Origin: Metabacillus arenae
GTDB lineage: Bacteria; Bacillota; Bacilli; Bacillales; Bacillaceae
Direction: 5' to 3'
Length of the DNA stretch: 64,000 bases
NCBI RefSeq assembly: GCF_014773385.1
Contig: NZ_JACXAI010000004.1
Location: 171,478 to 235,477, forward strand
Shown here: positions 8,654 to 17,465 of the stretch, piece by piece
How positions within the stretch are numbered: the first letter of the stretch is position 1
Layout: every line of letters begins with the position of its first letter
Program-made: the position numbers and the translations under genes
Notes under the pieces: generated by a model
What the model saw: only the letters and a program-made list of their open reading frames with translations
Told to the model about the DNA's origin: nothing
Database searches by the model: none

Positions 8654-9508
8654 CTACTGTTGCTCGCTTTCTTTTTCTTGATTGACGAGATGGATACGGT
8701 CTTCTGTTAGTTGGATGTTATTCTTATATAGTATCTCTGCAATGATTTTTCTAGCTTTTCGACCTGCAACCCAATAATCATCATCATTTACTAAGCCTGT
8801 AATCGTATACTCTATCCCTCGATTCAATGCATTTAAAGAAGTGATTCCGTATACCTGAAAGGGTTCGATCGGTTTTTGATAAAAATCCATTTTTAAATAA
8901 ACGGCTAGCTCAGCATTTAGTTTTAAACAAGCTTTCTCAAGTGTTTCAAAAATAGTATCAGGGTTCTCACGGTAGCTTACCACAATTTTTTCGATGACTC
9001 TCATTTGCTCAATATTATAATTGTGAATTTGCTTAACTTCCCCATTGCTAATGGTAAGAAGCTTTCCGCTCCATTCACGGATTTTTAAGGACCGTAATCC
9101 AAGTTCTTCAACCGTTCCGTGAAACAAATTGTTAATTGTAACAAAATCCCCTTGATGAACCTGGCGTTCATAGATGAGAAACATGCCTGCCAAAATGTCT
9201 CTGATTAAGCTTTGGGCGCCAAAGCCAATCACGATCCCGGCAATTCCTGCTCCTGCAAGAATTCTGCCGAAATCTTCTACAAATATGGATATAACATAAA
9301 GGATAAACCCGATTGAAGCTACATATTTGGTTAAGGAACGAATGATGCTTGCGATCGTTTTTTCTTTTCGTTCCTCTATAAAGTCTGTTCGCTCAAAAAA
9401 ATGATCAATTAGTTTATTGATGAGGATAACACTAATCCAAAGAAATAGAGCTACAACAGCTATTTTAACGGCTTCTATACCTAGAACTTCTCTTATTTGC
9501 TCCATCAC
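8654..9508 (-). CDS. yfkC: YfkC, small-conductance mechanosensitive channel (MscS family)
   Basis: 284 residues. Three hydrophobic spans lie in the first 120 residues; the pore helix region GAGIAGIVIGFGAQSLIRDILAG... is the MscS signature (Gly/Ala packing then the QSLIRD turn), followed by the beta domain IYERQVHQGDFVTI. It opens on hypo-osmotic shock to release solutes. GTG at 9508 is used as start with GAGGG 9 nt upstream; the next codon is ATG and may be used instead. It begins 4 nt after yfkAB ends, so the two form an operon. Confidence 0.88.
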   Translation of the reverse strand: MMEQIREVLGIEAVKIAVVALFLWISVILINKLIDHFFERTDFIEERKEKTIASIIRSLTKYVASIGFILYVISIFVEDFGRILAGAGIAGIVIGFGAQSLIRDILAGMFLIYERQVHQGDFVTINNLFHGTVEELGLRSLKIREWSGKLLTISNGEVKQIHNYNIEQMRVIEKIVVSYRENPDTIFETLEKACLKLNAELAVYLKMDFYQKPIEPFQVYGITSLNALNRGIEYTITGLVNDDDYWVAGRKARKIIAEILYKNNIQLTEDRIHLVNQEKESEQQ

Positions 9509-9512
9509 TTAT

Positions 9513-10631
9513 CTAGACCCTCGCTTGTTGTGTCCTAAAGTTTACATCTTTATAGTAACTATTTTTCACGAGAATGTTTGGTCCTAGACAAGAAGCTTTT
9601 GGACAATGGCAATTTAACTCGCCGGCAAGTTCAGAATTCATCCATTTGTTGTAAGCTGATTGCAAGGTATGTGTCTGAATATTTCCAAGTGCAGGGGTGT
9701 CTCCGAAGTCTGTCACGATAATGTCTCCATTAAAAATATTAACATTTAACCTGGAGCGCCCGTCTGGATCATTTCGGACTGTGACATTTTTAGCCCTTCT
9801 TAGTCTAGCGATCAAATCGATATCTTCCTCATTTTTGCTGCATGCATAAAACGGGAGAGTACCGAAGAGCATCCATACATTTTCATCTCGAATATCTAGC
9901 AGATGGTGTACGGCCCCGCGAATTTCATCTAAAGTTAATGTTTCTAAGGTACTTGCAAAATCGCTTGGGTACATTGGGTGAATTTCATGACGCTGACAAT
10001 TCATTTCGTGGACAATTTGTCGATGAATTCTTTCCATATAAGGGAGGGTGCTTTTATTCAGCATTGTTTCTGCTGACACCATAACCCCTGCATTTACAAG
10101 AGCGCGGCTGTTTTCGATCATGCGCTCAAAATATTTTGCACGCTGCTTGTAGGTTGGTTTGCGCTCCATCATCGCAAAGCCGACTTTGGCAAAATCATCT
10201 ATCGTTCCCCAATTATGAGAAATATGTAAGACATCAAGAAAAGGGATAATTTTTTCGTATCGGTCTAAATCAAGAGTCAAATTAGAATTGATTTGAGTAC
10301 GTACTCCACGGTCATGGGCATACTTTAACAGAGGCACAACATACTCATTCACTGATTTGAGCGAAAGCATCGGTTCTCCTCCTGTAATACTAATCGAACG
10401 GAGTGTCCCCACTTCATCAAGCCTCTTAAGTAATAGCGAAAGCGGCAAAGCTTTAGGGTCTTTTGGCTGAAGGGTATAGCCTACTGCGCAATGCTCGCAG
10501 CGCATATTGCAAAGTGTTGTCGTCGTAAATTCGACATTGGTTAAAGTCAGTTCTCCATATTGCTCTATATCCATATAAGCTTCCCATGGATCATAAGAAG
10601 GCGTAATTGGTGTTTTTTCTGCTTTTAACAT
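9513..10631 (-). CDS. yfkAB: YfkAB, radical SAM protein
   Basis: 372 residues. The radical SAM cluster motif CNMRCEHC (C-x3-C-x2-C) lies near residue 65, with SITGGEP soon after for SAM binding. A C-terminal cysteine-rich patch (CHCPKASC) may hold an auxiliary iron-sulfur cluster, as in the SPASM-like YfkAB group. The reaction is unknown. The start MLKAEK at 10631 is preferred over a longer reading from 10736, since AAAGGAG stands 8 nt upstream. It is one intact frame here, whereas the B. subtilis reference was first annotated as two genes yfkA and yfkB. First gene of an operon with yfkC. Confidence 0.85.
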   Translation of the reverse strand: MLKAEKTPITPSYDPWEAYMDIEQYGELTLTNVEFTTTTLCNMRCEHCAVGYTLQPKDPKALPLSLLLKRLDEVGTLRSISITGGEPMLSLKSVNEYVVPLLKYAHDRGVRTQINSNLTLDLDRYEKIIPFLDVLHISHNWGTIDDFAKVGFAMMERKPTYKQRAKYFERMIENSRALVNAGVMVSAETMLNKSTLPYMERIHRQIVHEMNCQRHEIHPMYPSDFASTLETLTLDEIRGAVHHLLDIRDENVWMLFGTLPFYACSKNEEDIDLIARLRRAKNVTVRNDPDGRSRLNVNIFNGDIIVTDFGDTPALGNIQTHTLQSAYNKWMNSELAGELNCHCPKASCLGPNILVKNSYYKDVNFRTQQARV

Positions 10632-10783
10632 AAAATGAACTCCTTTATATTCATCGGGTACTTTTTGCAGCCCATGATATTTTAGTATTACAGAAGATCC
10701 TTGTAAAGGTAAAGGAATAAAGTCGGAATTTGTCAAATAATAAACAATACGCTACGATGAGAGCGGTGAAAGGAGAGAGCGTT

Positions 10784-10972
10784 ATGGGAAATGCTACCCG
10801 AGATAAAGACTCACAACTAAATTATTTAAAAAATCGCTTAAATATGTTTCTTGAAGTAATCGACTCAATGGACCCGGAATCTACGGATGTAGAAGATATC
10901 GATCGTTTAATTGACATGCTCGACGACCTCGAAGGGAAATACGAAACATTTAAAAAGGACTGGGAGAAGTAA
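10784..10972 (+). CDS. SE1561-family small protein
   Basis: 62 residues, strongly acidic and helical, with the repeat-like LEVIDSMDPESTDVEDIDRL and a closing LEGKYETFKKDWEK. This matches the SE1561 group of short Firmicute proteins; the B. subtilis member near pdaA is, I believe, YfjT. AAGGAGAG precedes the ATG at 10784; the longer upstream reading overlaps yfkAB and lacks a ribosome site. Function unknown. A perfect palindromic repeat follows 9 nt after the stop and may act as its terminator. Confidence 0.65.
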   Translation: MGNATRDKDSQLNYLKNRLNMFLEVIDSMDPESTDVEDIDRLIDMLDDLEGKYETFKKDWEK

Positions 10973-10981
10973 TTGTTCATT

Positions 10982-11020
10982 GGTGCCAGGCACCTTTTTT
11001 TAAAAAAGGTGCCTGGCACC
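10982..11020. repeat. Palindrome GGTGCCAGGCACC ... GGTGCCTGGCACC
   Basis: Two copies of the 13-bp unit in opposite orientation (10982-10994 and 11008-11020), joined by T7-A6, so the whole 39 nt folds into one long hairpin. It lies between the SE1561-family gene and fumarase. Same unit as the tandem array at 43655-43798. Confidence 0.9.
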
Positions 11021-11109
11021 CTGCAAACACTTTCAAAAATAAACTTGAACGAGTATAATAAAAATTGTGAAAAATGACTCGAATTATTTGATTCAGGGGG
11101 AGAAACGGG

Positions 11110-12648
11110 ATGGAGAAGTTCTATGAGAGTATGTACAAATTAGTAGTAGAAACATCGACTAATTTACCAAAGGATGTGCGTAGAGCCATCGCACACGCTA
11201 AATTGCAGGAAAGTGCAGGGACCCGTGCGGCAATGTCCTTAGCAACCATTACAAATAACATTAAAATGGCCGATGATAAGGTTTCACCTATTTGTCAGGA
11301 CACAGGCTTACCAACCTTCAAAATTAAAGTTCCTGTTGGGGCAAACCAGCTAGTTATGAAAGATGCGATTAAAAAGGCGATCGCCAAAGCAACTGAAGAT
11401 GGAAAGCTGCGTCCAAACTCTGTGGATTCAATTGATGGAAGCAATACAGGTGATAATCTTGGTGAAGGAACACCGGTCATTAAATTTGAACAATGGGAAA
11501 AGGACTATATAGATGCCCGTTTAATTTTAAAAGGCGGCGGGTGTGAAAATAAAAATATCCAATATAGCCTCCCATGTGAATTAGACGGACTTGGCCGCGC
11601 TGGCCGTGATCTTGATGGAATTCGCAAATGTATCATGCATTCTGTTTACCAAGCGCAAGGACAAGGCTGCAGTGCGGGCTTCATTGGGGTTGGTATAGGC
11701 GGCGACCGTACGTCAGGATATGAGCTTGCAAAGGAACAGCTTTTTAGATCAGTTGATGATGTGAATCCGAATGAAGAACTGCATAAGCTTGAAGAATATG
11801 TTCTTGAAAATGCTAACAAATTAGGGATCGGTACAATGGGCTTCGGCGGAGAAACCACTTTATTAGGCTGTAAAGTAGGTGCAATTAACCGGATTCCAGC
11901 AAGCTTCTTTGTATCAGTTGCTTATAACTGCTGGGCATACCGTCGTCTCGGTGTAAAACTAGATCCGCAAACTGGGGATATTTTAGATTGGCATTATCAA
12001 GAAGGTGAAGAGGTTCAATTCGCTGACGAAGTAGCAGCGACTTCAGAATCTAATCAACCCGAAGCACAAACAGTTGAATTAACAGCCCCAATTACAGAAG
12101 AACAAATTCGAGAGCTCAAAGTAGGGGATGTTGTTAAAATCAGCGGACGCATGTATACAGGCCGTGATGCGATTCATAAATATTTATCTGACCACGATGC
12201 ACCTGTCGATCTGAACGGACAAGTTATTTATCACTGCGGCCCGGTCATGCTGAAAGATGAAGAAGGAAATTGGCACGTAAAAGCAGCAGGCCCAACAACT
12301 AGTATCCGTGAAGAGCCTTACCAAGGCGATATTATGAAAAAATTCGGGATCCGCGCAGTTATCGGTAAAGGCGGAATGGGTCCAAAAACGTTAAAAGCCC
12401 TAGAAGAACATGGCGGTGTCTATTTGAATGCAATTGGCGGAGCTGCTCAATATTATGCTGAGTGTGTAAAAGCAGTCGATGGGGTTGACTTAATGGAATT
12501 CGGTATTCCAGAAGCAATGTGGCATCTTGAAGTAAAAGACTTCACCGCAGTCGTCACAATGGACTCACACGGCAACAGCTTACACCAGGACGTCGACCAA
12601 TCCTCACTAGAAAAATTACAGCAATTTAAAGAACCAGTATTTAAATAA
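11110..12648 (+). CDS. fumA: Class I fumarate hydratase (iron-sulfur, single chain)
   Basis: 512 residues, alpha domain (about 1-285) followed by a beta domain (about 325-505), the fused form of class I fumarase. It adds water to fumarate to make malate in the citric acid cycle. Cluster cysteines are seen in ICQDTGLP (residue 62), GGGCENKN and LLGCKVGA; the last substrate-binding part is VIGKGGMGPKT in the beta domain. The insert around residues 300-325 (Ala/Glu/Gln-rich) is a linker. GGGGGAG lies 8 nt before the ATG. Being oxygen-labile, such an enzyme often coexists with a class II FumC/CitG elsewhere; that is not visible here. A weak terminator follows. Confidence 0.92.
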   Translation: MEKFYESMYKLVVETSTNLPKDVRRAIAHAKLQESAGTRAAMSLATITNNIKMADDKVSPICQDTGLPTFKIKVPVGANQLVMKDAIKKAIAKATEDGKLRPNSVDSIDGSNTGDNLGEGTPVIKFEQWEKDYIDARLILKGGGCENKNIQYSLPCELDGLGRAGRDLDGIRKCIMHSVYQAQGQGCSAGFIGVGIGGDRTSGYELAKEQLFRSVDDVNPNEELHKLEEYVLENANKLGIGTMGFGGETTLLGCKVGAINRIPASFFVSVAYNCWAYRRLGVKLDPQTGDILDWHYQEGEEVQFADEVAATSESNQPEAQTVELTAPITEEQIRELKVGDVVKISGRMYTGRDAIHKYLSDHDAPVDLNGQVIYHCGPVMLKDEEGNWHVKAAGPTTSIREEPYQGDIMKKFGIRAVIGKGGMGPKTLKALEEHGGVYLNAIGGAAQYYAECVKAVDGVDLMEFGIPEAMWHLEVKDFTAVVTMDSHGNSLHQDVDQSSLEKLQQFKEPVFK

Positions 12649-12653
12649 GCATT

Positions 12654-12693
12654 AAAAAGCAGTCTGAGAGTGCAATTCTTGGATTGCTTTTTT
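12654..12693 (+). terminator. Intrinsic terminator of fumarase gene
   Basis: AAAAAGCAGTC pairs with GATTGCTTTTTT across a loop, allowing one G-U pair, and ends in a T-run directly after the fumarase stop. No gene or named element is visible in the remaining gap to pdaA, apart from a 7-bp inverted repeat (AAACTAT / ATAGTTT) just before its ribosome site. Confidence 0.65.
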
Positions 12694-12929
12694 CATTTAA
12701 AAAATGGATAGGAGTGCTCATACTTTTATCATTATTTGGTGCATTATTTCGTTGAGGAAGCAATTAATTTTTTAACGTGAAATGTTCAATAAAAGTCCAA
12801 ACAAATCGCTTCCCAACTCTTTAGATTTCCTATTAATGCTTAAAAAATGGAAATCGTTTGTTTCGAGTATGTTAAACGTCTCCTGATGAAAACTATCATA
12901 AACATAGTTTGAAGAAAAGGAGTCAGAAC

Positions 12930-13724
12930 ATGAAAAAGAATTGGCTATTTTTTATTGCATTTATGATAAGTATGACATTCATTTCCCCATCTGCCGAAGC
13001 TGCTCACTCTAACCGGCCGATTCACTGGGGCTTTAAGAGAAGCACAAACCATAAACCCGCGGAAGCAGGCGGGCAGCTTGATAAATTACTGGAAAAGTAC
13101 GATGCTTTCTATCTAGGCGAAACATCTAAAAAAGTGATCTATTTAACCTTTGATAACGGATATGAAAAAGGATATACTCCACAAGTGCTTGACGTTTTAA
13201 AAAAACAGAAGGTACCGGCCACCTTCTTTGTGACTGGCCACTATTTAAATAGTCAGCCGCAATTAGTGCAGCGAATGGTGAAAGAGGGACACATCGTCGG
13301 AAACCATTCTTGGCATCATCCAGACATGACGAAAATAAATGAGGAAAGATTTAAAAGGGAGCTCGATTCTGTTCGTGATAAAGTAAACGAGCTCACAGGT
13401 CAAGAAGGAATCAATTATTTAAGACCGCCGCGGGGAATATTTAGTGAACGGGTGCTGGCTCTATCACGTGAATTGGGATATCAGCCTGTGTTTTGGTCTT
13501 TGGCATTTGTTGACTGGAAAACAGACAGTCAGCGTGGCTGGAAGTATGCATACGACAACATTATGCAGCAAATACATCCAGGCTGTATTTTACTCCTTCA
13601 TACCGTTTCCAAAGATAATGCAGAAGCACTCGACAGAGCAATTACAGATTTGAAAAAAGAAGGATACACATTTAAAAGCCTTAACGACCTAATGTTTGAG
13701 CGTGAGATAGACGAACAATTTTAA
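12930..13724 (+). CDS. pdaA: PdaA, delta-lactam-biosynthetic de-N-acetylase
   Basis: 264 residues. A signal peptide (NWLFFIAFMISMTFISPSAEA, cleavage near residue 26) precedes a NodB/CE4 domain. Motif 1 is TFDNGYE, the Asp-Asn-Gly variant specific to PdaA; motif 2 NHSWHHPDM gives the metal histidines; motif 3 is RPPRG; the last motif is LLHTVS. It removes the acetyl group from muramic acid so that muramic delta-lactam can form in the spore cortex, which germination enzymes need. AAGGAGT before ATG 12930 sets the start. In B. subtilis it is forespore-expressed; I cannot define a sigma-G promoter here with confidence. Monocistronic; ends in a palindromic repeat. Confidence 0.92.
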   Translation: MKKNWLFFIAFMISMTFISPSAEAAHSNRPIHWGFKRSTNHKPAEAGGQLDKLLEKYDAFYLGETSKKVIYLTFDNGYEKGYTPQVLDVLKKQKVPATFFVTGHYLNSQPQLVQRMVKEGHIVGNHSWHHPDMTKINEERFKRELDSVRDKVNELTGQEGINYLRPPRGIFSERVLALSRELGYQPVFWSLAFVDWKTDSQRGWKYAYDNIMQQIHPGCILLLHTVSKDNAEALDRAITDLKKEGYTFKSLNDLMFEREIDEQF

Positions 13725-13753
13725 GTTACCAGGTACTCATGGTACCTGGTAAC
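13725..13753. repeat. Palindrome GTTACCAGGTAC / GTACCTGGTAAC
   Basis: 12-bp perfect arms (13725-13736, 13742-13753) around TCATG. It starts directly after the pdaA stop codon and may end its mRNA. The core CCAGGTAC..GTACCTGG is a variant of the palindromes at 46513 and 52666. Confidence 0.85.
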
Positions 13754-13805
13754 TTTAGGCAGCCTCGTGATATAATACACTCACATTAGGTGAAGGGAAC
13801 GGTTC

Positions 13806-14678
13806 ATGATGTGGGAAGAGAAATTAGTTATCGATCCGCCTTATGATTTTGTACGTGTTCTGGAAAGATTGTCAATTGATCCTCTTAAAGCAGTTAATAT
13901 AGCTGAAGGCACAGTTAAAGTGCCTTTATATGATAAAAAAAAGCAGCCATTTGCTGTAACTGTACATAGTATTGGTACAAAGCTTTATCCGCAATTTATT
14001 ATTAAAGGGGAAAAAGAAAAGCAAAAAGAGATTGCGATTCATGAAGTGAAACGGATTTTTCAATGGGACATAAATTTGAATGATGTTCGCGCCCACTTTT
14101 CAAAATCAAATTTAGCCCAAATTTTTCTCGAACATGAAGGAACACCTCTCGTATTAGATTTTCACCTCTATCATTGTTTAATCAAGTGCATTATCCATCA
14201 GCAATTAAACCTGGCTTTTGCTCATAAGTTAACTGAGAGGTTTGTTCATCAGTTTGGACAAAAAATGGATGGTGTATGGTTTGACCCAACACCTGAAGAG
14301 GTTGCTTCTCTTACCTATTCTGACTTAAGAGAATTACAATTCAGCGGCCGAAAAGCGGAGTATCTAATTGATATTTCAAAATTAATTGCAGAAGGTTCTT
14401 TGGACTTGGAAGCCTTAAAACATATGACAGATGAGGAAATCTTTAAAAAACTGCTTCCGATTCGAGGAATTGGACCGTGGACAGTTCAAAATATCCTCTT
14501 ATTTGGATTAGGGAGGCCAAACCTGTTTCCGAAAGCAGATATTGGCATTCAGAATGCAATGAAAAAACATTTCGGTCTTGAAAAGAAGCCCTCGCCAGAT
14601 GAAATGGATGAGCTAAGCAAGGAATGGTCCCCATATTTAAGCTATGCATCCCTTTATTTGTGGAGAAGCATTGAGTAA
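13806..14678 (+). CDS. yfjP: DNA-3-methyladenine glycosylase II family protein (AlkA/YfjP)
   Basis: 290 residues. An N-terminal AlkA-like beta domain (about 1-100) is followed by the HhH-GPD glycosylase domain. The helix-hairpin-helix [19 protein letters not shown] is at about residues 216-235, and the catalytic Asp is in FPKADIGIQ. It removes alkylated bases from DNA to start base excision repair. Two ATG codons (13806, 13809) are possible starts; GAAGGG lies about 7 nt before the first. It lies 23 nt before rlmCD and is probably cotranscribed, the yfjP-yfjO order of B. subtilis. Confidence 0.87.
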   Translation: MMWEEKLVIDPPYDFVRVLERLSIDPLKAVNIAEGTVKVPLYDKKKQPFAVTVHSIGTKLYPQFIIKGEKEKQKEIAIHEVKRIFQWDINLNDVRAHFSKSNLAQIFLEHEGTPLVLDFHLYHCLIKCIIHQQLNLAFAHKLTERFVHQFGQKMDGVWFDPTPEEVASLTYSDLRELQFSGRKAEYLIDISKLIAEGSLDLEALKHMTDEEIFKKLLPIRGIGPWTVQNILLFGLGRPNLFPKADIGIQNAMKKHFGLEKKPSPDEMDELSKEWSPYLSYASLYLWRSIE

Positions 14679-14701
14679 TTGAAACGGAGTTGTACATAAA
14701 A

Positions 14702-16090
14702 ATGAATAAGAAAAGCAAGCCCCAAGTTACAATCAAACAAGGACAGACCTTCCCTCTAACAATTAAAAGGCTTGGGATCAACGGGGAAGGCGTTGGTTAT
14801 TTTAAAAAGCAGGTCGTCTTTGTTGCAGGTGCGCTCCCAGAAGAAGAAGTAGTTGTAGAAGCTACTCGGATACATCCTAAGTTTGCTGAAGGAAAAATTA
14901 AGCGGATTCGAAAAAAATCACCGCACCGGGTCAAAGCCCCATGTCCGATTTACGAACAATGCGGGGGCTGTCAATTGCAGCACCTTGCCTATCCTCAGCA
15001 ATTAAAAGAAAAACGGGATGTAGTCATTCAAGCTTTGGAGCGGCACACGAAACTTAAGCTGGATCAATTGGATATAAGACCTGCAATCGGAATGGAAGAC
15101 CCATGGAACTACCGGAATAAAAGTTCTTTTCAAATAGGAACTGATAAAGGAAAGGTAATAGCGGGTTTATATGGCATGGATTCACATCGTCTCATTCCAA
15201 TTGATCAATGTATGGTCCAGCACCCGGCGACCAATAAAGTCACTCAGACAGTAAAGCAAATTCTTTCTGACTTAAATATTCCTGTATACGAAGAACGAAA
15301 AAGAAAAGGAATCATTCGAACGGTAGTGACAAGAGTAGGGTTTGAAACAGGCGAGGTTCAGGTCGTACTCATTACAGCTAAAGAAGAGCTGCCACGAAAA
15401 GAGTTAATCATCGAAGAGATAAAAAAGCGGCTACCTGAAGTGAAATCCATCATCCAAAATGTAAATGGGGCCAAAACATCCCTGATCTTTGGTGATAAAA
15501 CGATTCACCTTGAAGGAGAAAGAGTTGTCCAAGAGACGCTTGGGGATTTATCATTTGAGCTTTCCGCCCGTGCATTTTTTCAACTAAACCCAACACAAAC
15601 AGTCAAACTTTATGATGAAGTGAAAAAAGCAGCAAAATTAACGGGGAATGAAAAGGTAGTCGATGCATATTGCGGAGTAGGAACAATCGGATTATGGCTT
15701 GCAGACGGTGCCAAGGAAATACGAGGAATGGATACGATTGAAGAAGGAATTAAGGATGCCCAAAAGAACGCTTCCCGTCATGATATCGTAAATGCCAAAT
15801 ACGTCACAGGAACAGCAGAACACTGGCTCCCAAAATGGGTAAAGGAAGGCTGGAGCCCAGATGTTATTGTAGTTGATCCACCGAGGACAGGCTGTGATCA
15901 ACGATTTTTAGACACCGTATTAAAAGTGAAACCAAAACGGTTTATATATGTTTCATGCAATCCATCCACACTGGCAAAGGATATTCAATATGTTTCAAAG
16001 CACTACAAAGTCAGCTATATCCAGCCGTTTGATATGTTTCCTCATACGGCGCATGTTGAGTGTATCTCGCAACTCATTTTAAAAGTGTAA
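14702..16090 (+). CDS. rlmCD: 23S rRNA (uracil-C5)-methyltransferase RlmCD
   Basis: 462 residues. N-terminal TRAM RNA-binding domain (about 8-70), then the iron-sulfur cysteines [10 protein letters not shown], then the SAM fold with [16 protein letters not shown] and the catalytic cysteine in [12 protein letters not shown] near residue 420. In B. subtilis one TrmA-family enzyme (YfjO/RlmCD) methylates both U747 and U1939 of 23S rRNA. The start is uncertain: ATG 14702 has only CGGAG 12 nt upstream, while an earlier TTG sits directly on that site. Second gene after yfjP. Confidence 0.9.
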   Translation: MNKKSKPQVTIKQGQTFPLTIKRLGINGEGVGYFKKQVVFVAGALPEEEVVVEATRIHPKFAEGKIKRIRKKSPHRVKAPCPIYEQCGGCQLQHLAYPQQLKEKRDVVIQALERHTKLKLDQLDIRPAIGMEDPWNYRNKSSFQIGTDKGKVIAGLYGMDSHRLIPIDQCMVQHPATNKVTQTVKQILSDLNIPVYEERKRKGIIRTVVTRVGFETGEVQVVLITAKEELPRKELIIEEIKKRLPEVKSIIQNVNGAKTSLIFGDKTIHLEGERVVQETLGDLSFELSARAFFQLNPTQTVKLYDEVKKAAKLTGNEKVVDAYCGVGTIGLWLADGAKEIRGMDTIEEGIKDAQKNASRHDIVNAKYVTGTAEHWLPKWVKEGWSPDVIVVDPPRTGCDQRFLDTVLKVKPKRFIYVSCNPSTLAKDIQYVSKHYKVSYIQPFDMFPHTAHVECISQLILKV

Positions 16091-16124
16091 CTAAAAAATA
16101 GAAAGTTTCCAGTTAAAACAGAAT

Positions 16125-16167
16125 TTTTCCACAATTAATCCACAGTTAAAATAGAAAATGTGTATAA
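16125..16167. promoter_or_regulatory. Group of three near-consensus DnaA boxes
   Basis: TTTTCCACA (16125-16133), TAATCCACA (16136-16144) and reverse TGTGTATAA (16159-16167) each differ from the box TTATCCACA by one base. They fall in the 352-nt gap after rlmCD, which otherwise shows nothing I recognise. A stronger group lies at 34096-34255. Confidence 0.4.
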
Positions 16168-16442
16168 AAGTGTGAGAAAAAAGCCGTTCAAGCCTGACAT
16201 ATCAACAATTGTGAAAAAGCGTGAATGAAAAAGTCTTTTCCAACTCTATAAAAAGCGTGATTAAACGTGGGCGTTATCACTGGGATAATGCCTTTATTTT
16301 TATTGTTTTGCTCCATTAAAATTCTTCAACAAATCTCAAAAGATTAATTAACTCAAATGAAATAGTCAAAATAATTGAAAAAGGTGAGCCCAAACCCCTT
16401 TAAGTTTCGTAGATAAATAGTGAACATTTATAAACGAATAAA

Positions 16443-17117
16443 TTGGATGTGTTTCATTTGATAAAAAGTAAAAAGATGCTATATCTTGCTCTCATTCTTT
16501 TCATTGCATCTCTTGTCTTAAATTTCCCCTTTCCACACGAAAGTCCTTATGGTGAGACAGTTGCATCGATATTGAATATACCTATTCAATCTGTCAATGG
16601 ATTACAGTATATAGGAATTGCTTCATTAGCTTTATTGATAACAAGTTTATATTTCCTTACCAAATCGGTAAAAAAATATCATGGGCGTGTTGTCTTTCTT
16701 ACCATTATAATTGCCATTTTTGCACCATCAATGATTGCCAGTTCTTTTCAAAAAACAATTGCCACAGGTATTTACGCTGTTTCTTATGAGCGTGATATGA
16801 GTAATTGTCGTTTCGATATGATTGATGCAACAACATTAAATGGGGAATGCGAGCTATCTTTTGAGAATTACAGTAGACACGATGTTCAATTCACTATTGA
16901 ATTTTATGAAAAATACTATTTCGAAGATGATGTACGAATGGTTTCGCTAATGAACAATAATGCACCGTATGTGGTGAAGTTAAAAGGAAACGAGAGAAAA
17001 ACGGTGAAAATCGAGGCGAATATAGATGTTTCAAATAGGGAAAACCATGTTGAACAGGGCGGTTCAACATCCTTCAATATCATCATTAAGTCGGGAGGGG
17101 AAATTAGGAAATTATGA
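16443..17117 (+). CDS. Hypothetical membrane protein with extracytoplasmic domain
   Basis: 224 residues from TTG 16443; GTG 16449 or ATG 16476 are alternatives because no ribosome site is clear. Hydrophobic spans are at about residues 12-28, 55-75 and 83-102. The C-terminal half (about 105-224) is hydrophilic and rich in beta-prone pattern (ECELSFENYSRHDVQFTIEF), as in Ig-like or FixG-like outer domains. I do not recognise a family. The gene stands alone between rlmCD and the maltose block and ends near a good terminator, so it is probably expressed. Confidence 0.55.
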   Translation: MDVFHLIKSKKMLYLALILFIASLVLNFPFPHESPYGETVASILNIPIQSVNGLQYIGIASLALLITSLYFLTKSVKKYHGRVVFLTIIIAIFAPSMIASSFQKTIATGIYAVSYERDMSNCRFDMIDATTLNGECELSFENYSRHDVQFTIEFYEKYYFEDDVRMVSLMNNNAPYVVKLKGNERKTVKIEANIDVSNRENHVEQGGSTSFNIIIKSGGEIRKL

Positions 17118-17185
17118 GGTAGCCTATATACACATATTGTTTTGTTGCTCATCATAAGTAAATTTATTCAGGGGTGTGTGAGGAT

Positions 17186-17217
17186 GGCGTTTCTACTATG
17201 AGTGGAGACGCCTTTTT
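17186..17217 (+). terminator. Intrinsic terminator
   Basis: GGCGTTTC / GAGACGCC with one G-U pair, followed by a T-run (CCTTTTTG). Lies 70 nt after the hypothetical membrane gene. Confidence 0.75.
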
Positions 17218-17311
17218 GCTAACAGTCAAAATAGCTGAATAATATGAGACCAAAAAAATTGGTATTTCGTAGATGGCAGATAATTGAGAAATCATCAAAC
17301 TCTTTTTAATA

Positions 17312-17352
17312 AAGAATCCATTTTGAACACACTTTTTTCAAAATGGATTCTT
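17312..17352. terminator. Long AT-rich hairpin, probable terminator
   Basis: Perfect 15-bp arms AAGAATCCATTTTGA / TCAAAATGGATTCTT around an 11-nt loop containing T6. It lies downstream of the PTS permease gene (minus strand) and upstream of nothing else. Poly-T tails are poor on both sides, so it may be a processing or stabilising structure. Confidence 0.55.
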
Positions 17353-17465
17353 ATTACTTATCGTAAATATGGGGTTGCGAGGTAATTTTGCTCAAATTTA
17401 ATTAAAAGCTATACTAATTAAAGGGGAAAAATTACAATACATAGACCGTCTCTTGGTTACCTCTT

